A stretch of 7,610 nt of DNA from Cyanobacteriota bacterium. GTDB taxonomy: Bacteria; Cyanobacteriota; Cyanobacteriia; Phormidesmidales; Phormidesmidaceae. The stretch's first letter is position 1. Every line of letters begins with the position of its first letter. The position numbers and the translations under genes are program-made. Positions 6,337-7,610 of this stretch are shown here, piece by piece. The notes beneath the pieces were generated by a model. The model was not told the DNA's origin. It ran no database searches and saw nothing but the letters and a program-made list of their open reading frames with translations. The stretch is from the NCBI GenBank assembly GCA_027619675.1, contig JAQCHG010000065.1, positions 1 through 7,610 of the forward strand. The letters are read 5' to 3'.

Positions 6337-6353
6337 GGCGATCGCCAGAAGCC

Positions 6354-6809
6354 ATGGAAGACGTCAGCGCAATCCTTGACAACCACGTATTGATTGTGGC
6401 CCTAGGGGCCTGCTTTTTGGCCCAAGGGCTGAAGGTGGTGGTGGAGTTAATCCAGCATCGCAAGGTGAACCTACGGGTCTTGGTGGAAACCGGGGGAATG
6501 CCCAGTTCCCACTCTGCCCTGGTGACGGCCCTGGCTTGCGGCATCGGCCAAACCCTGGGCTGGAGCAGCCCTATGTTTGCTGCCACCACGGTGTTTGCCG
6601 TCATCGTCATGTACGATGCGGCGGGGGTGCGGCAGGCGGCGGGCAAGCAGGCCCGCATCTTGAACCAAATCATTGACGAACTGTTCAGCGAGAAGCCGGA
6701 GTTCAACGAAGACCGCCTCAAGGAACTGCTGGGCCACACCCCGGTGCAGGTGATCGTGGGCTCGATCCTGGGGTTACTCATTTCCTGTCTGGCGGCCCCA
6801 GCCTATTAG
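6354..6809 (+). CDS. Divergent PAP2 family (DUF212) membrane protein
   Basis: The 151-residue integral membrane protein belongs to the family that includes Bacillus subtilis YuiD and plant chloroplast homologues. Signature segments: GGMPSSHSA (47-55), which resembles the central phosphatase motif of PAP2 enzymes, YDAAGVRQAAGKQA (87-100) and ELLGHTPVQVIVGSILG (124-140). Hydrophobic stretches lie at about 10-30, 54-68, 73-88 and 131-148. A soluble acidic loop sits between them (IIDELFSEKPEFNEDRLKE). Function is not established; a phosphatase acting on a lipid or prenyl phosphate is a common guess from the PSSHS motif. It starts 17 bases after crtE, so co-transcription is very likely, and a role linked to isoprenoid diphosphates is plausible inference. 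No ribosome binding site is obvious. Confidence 0.92.
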   Translation: MEDVSAILDNHVLIVALGACFLAQGLKVVVELIQHRKVNLRVLVETGGMPSSHSALVTALACGIGQTLGWSSPMFAATTVFAVIVMYDAAGVRQAAGKQARILNQIIDELFSEKPEFNEDRLKELLGHTPVQVIVGSILGLLISCLAAPAY

Positions 6810-6828
6810 GGGGCCGAGATGATGTGCT

Positions 6829-7610
6829 CTAAACCGCCAAGTAGGTGTAGCGGCTGAGGCTGTGTTCGTAATGCTGTAACAGCAGTTGCGACTCCTCTAG
6901 GGTTATGGTTTTGTCCTGCAAGGCCCGTTCAGTGCGGCGGCGGATATTTTCGATCAGATCCTCAGAGTCATATTGCACATAGCCCAGCACCTCTGTCATG
7001 GTGTCCCCCTTGACCACATGCTCGATTTGGTAGCCCTTGGGGGTGAGCTGGATGTGGACGGTGTTGGTGTCGCCAAACAGGTTGTGCAGGTTGCCCATGA
7101 TCTCCTGGTAGGCTCCCCCCAGGAAGAGACCCAGGTAATAGGACTCACCGGATCGGAGGGGGTGCAGTTCTAGGCAGGATTTCACATCTCGGAGGTCGAT
7201 GAACTGCTCGATTTTGCCGTCGCTGTCGCAGGTGAGATCCGCCAGGGTGCCGCGACAGGTGGGCTCTTCGTCTAGGCGGTGGATGGGCATGATTGGGAAC
7301 AGTTGATCGATCGCCCAGCTATCTGGGGCCGACTGAAACACCGACAGGTTGATGTAGTAGATCGACGCCAGACTTTTTTCCAGATTTTCCAGATCGTCGG
7401 GCACGTAGTCTTCGTGGCGCACAATGTCGAGGATGCGGCGGCAGCAGGACCAGTAGAGACGCTCAATTTTGGCCCGTTCCGTCAGGCTCAGGTAGCCAAA
7501 GTTAAACAGGCTGATGGCCTCTTCTTTGAACTGCACGGCATCGTGGTACGCCTCTTGGTAGTTTTGGCGGCTGATGCCCCGATAGGTGTCGTACAGTTCC
7601 CGCAGCAGGG
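6829..7610 (-). CDS. speA: Biosynthetic arginine decarboxylase, C-terminal part
   Basis: SpeA converts arginine to agmatine with pyridoxal phosphate, the first step of the agmatine route to putrescine and spermidine. The open frame enters from the right edge and ends with TAG at 6829-6831, leaving 259 residues. Full-length enzymes are about 630-680 residues, so the PLP lysine and N-terminal barrel lie outside. Visible family marks include LTERAKIERLYWSCC, DSWAIDQLFPIMPIHRLDE (conserved C-terminal barrel), ADLTCDSDGKIEQFID with the conserved active-site-region cysteine, YYLGLFLGGAYQEIMGN and LHNLFGDTNTVH. The C-terminus is helical (RRRTERALQDKTITLEES). It converges with the DUF212 gene; the two stops are 19 bases apart with no clear terminator between. 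Identification is secure; the true start is not in the window. Confidence 0.96.
   Translation of the reverse strand, partial: LLRELYDTYRGISRQNYQEAYHDAVQFKEEAISLFNFGYLSLTERAKIERLYWSCCRRILDIVRHEDYVPDDLENLEKSLASIYYINLSVFQSAPDSWAIDQLFPIMPIHRLDEEPTCRGTLADLTCDSDGKIEQFIDLRDVKSCLELHPLRSGESYYLGLFLGGAYQEIMGNLHNLFGDTNTVHIQLTPKGYQIEHVVKGDTMTEVLGYVQYDSEDLIENIRRRTERALQDKTITLEESQLLLQHYEHSLSRYTYLAV

Larger units (their letters stand above)
287..6345. repeat. Dispersed HIP1 octamers (GCGATCGC), 13 copies
   Basis: Exact copies begin at 287, 938, 1183, 1316, 1936, 1987, 2047, 3286, 4151, 4636, 5381, 5477 and 6338. They sit in coding and non-coding DNA alike. None was seen in the speA part or in the gap 2359-3180. 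This highly iterated palindrome is a hallmark of many cyanobacterial chromosomes and is the strongest taxonomic signal in the window. Confidence 0.95.

Noticed and set aside
6134..6781. 215-codon minus-strand frame across crtE and the DUF212 gene
   Set aside because: It lies opposite two securely identified genes and has no recognisable domain, so it reflects codon bias.

Overview
The window is a chromosomal segment of a GC-rich cyanobacterium. The octamer GCGATCGC (HIP1) occurs 13 times in 7.6 kb, where roughly one copy per 65 kb is expected by chance. The recognisable genes are also cyanobacterial in type: a HetZ-family regulator, a FolD–CrtE–divergent-PAP2 cluster and biosynthetic arginine decarboxylase. 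The sequence does not fix the genus. A HetZ-related gene is compatible with a filamentous lineage but does not prove heterocyst formation.

Left part (1–2358, all minus strand). The window opens inside an ORF missing its C-terminus. It carries a GspE/PilB-type N-terminal (MshEN-like) domain, then a long Ala/Pro/Thr/Ser-rich linker and the beginning of a second domain. After a 352-base gap holding a good rho-independent terminator comes a 379-residue HetZ-related protein with two C-terminal helix-turn-helix-like segments.

Middle (2359–4264). About 820 bases without a convincing gene hold several hairpins and a 15-bp tandem duplication. A small plus-strand ORF (126 aa) follows, with a clear Shine-Dalgarno site, an export signal and four pentapeptide-like units just before a TAG stop. 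The same frame stays open for 55 more codons after that stop. Facing it on the minus strand is a predicted lipoprotein with an OB-fold-like domain.

Right part (4467–7610). folD, crtE and a divergent PAP2 (DUF212) gene run in one direction with gaps of 70 and 17 bases, so they probably form one transcription unit. It joins one-carbon folate metabolism, geranylgeranyl diphosphate synthesis (carotenoids, chlorophyll phytol chain, quinones) and a membrane protein of unknown substrate. The 3' end of speA (arginine to agmatine, polyamine synthesis) converges on this cluster with only 19 bases between the two stops.

Most of the window is ordinary core cyanobacterial sequence. The parts most worth a second look are the exported pentapeptide-like ORF with its open post-stop extension, the structured gap upstream of it, the linker-rich MshEN-like protein, and the pairing of a DUF212 membrane protein with GGPP synthase. 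No CRISPR array, insertion sequence, tRNA or rRNA was seen.
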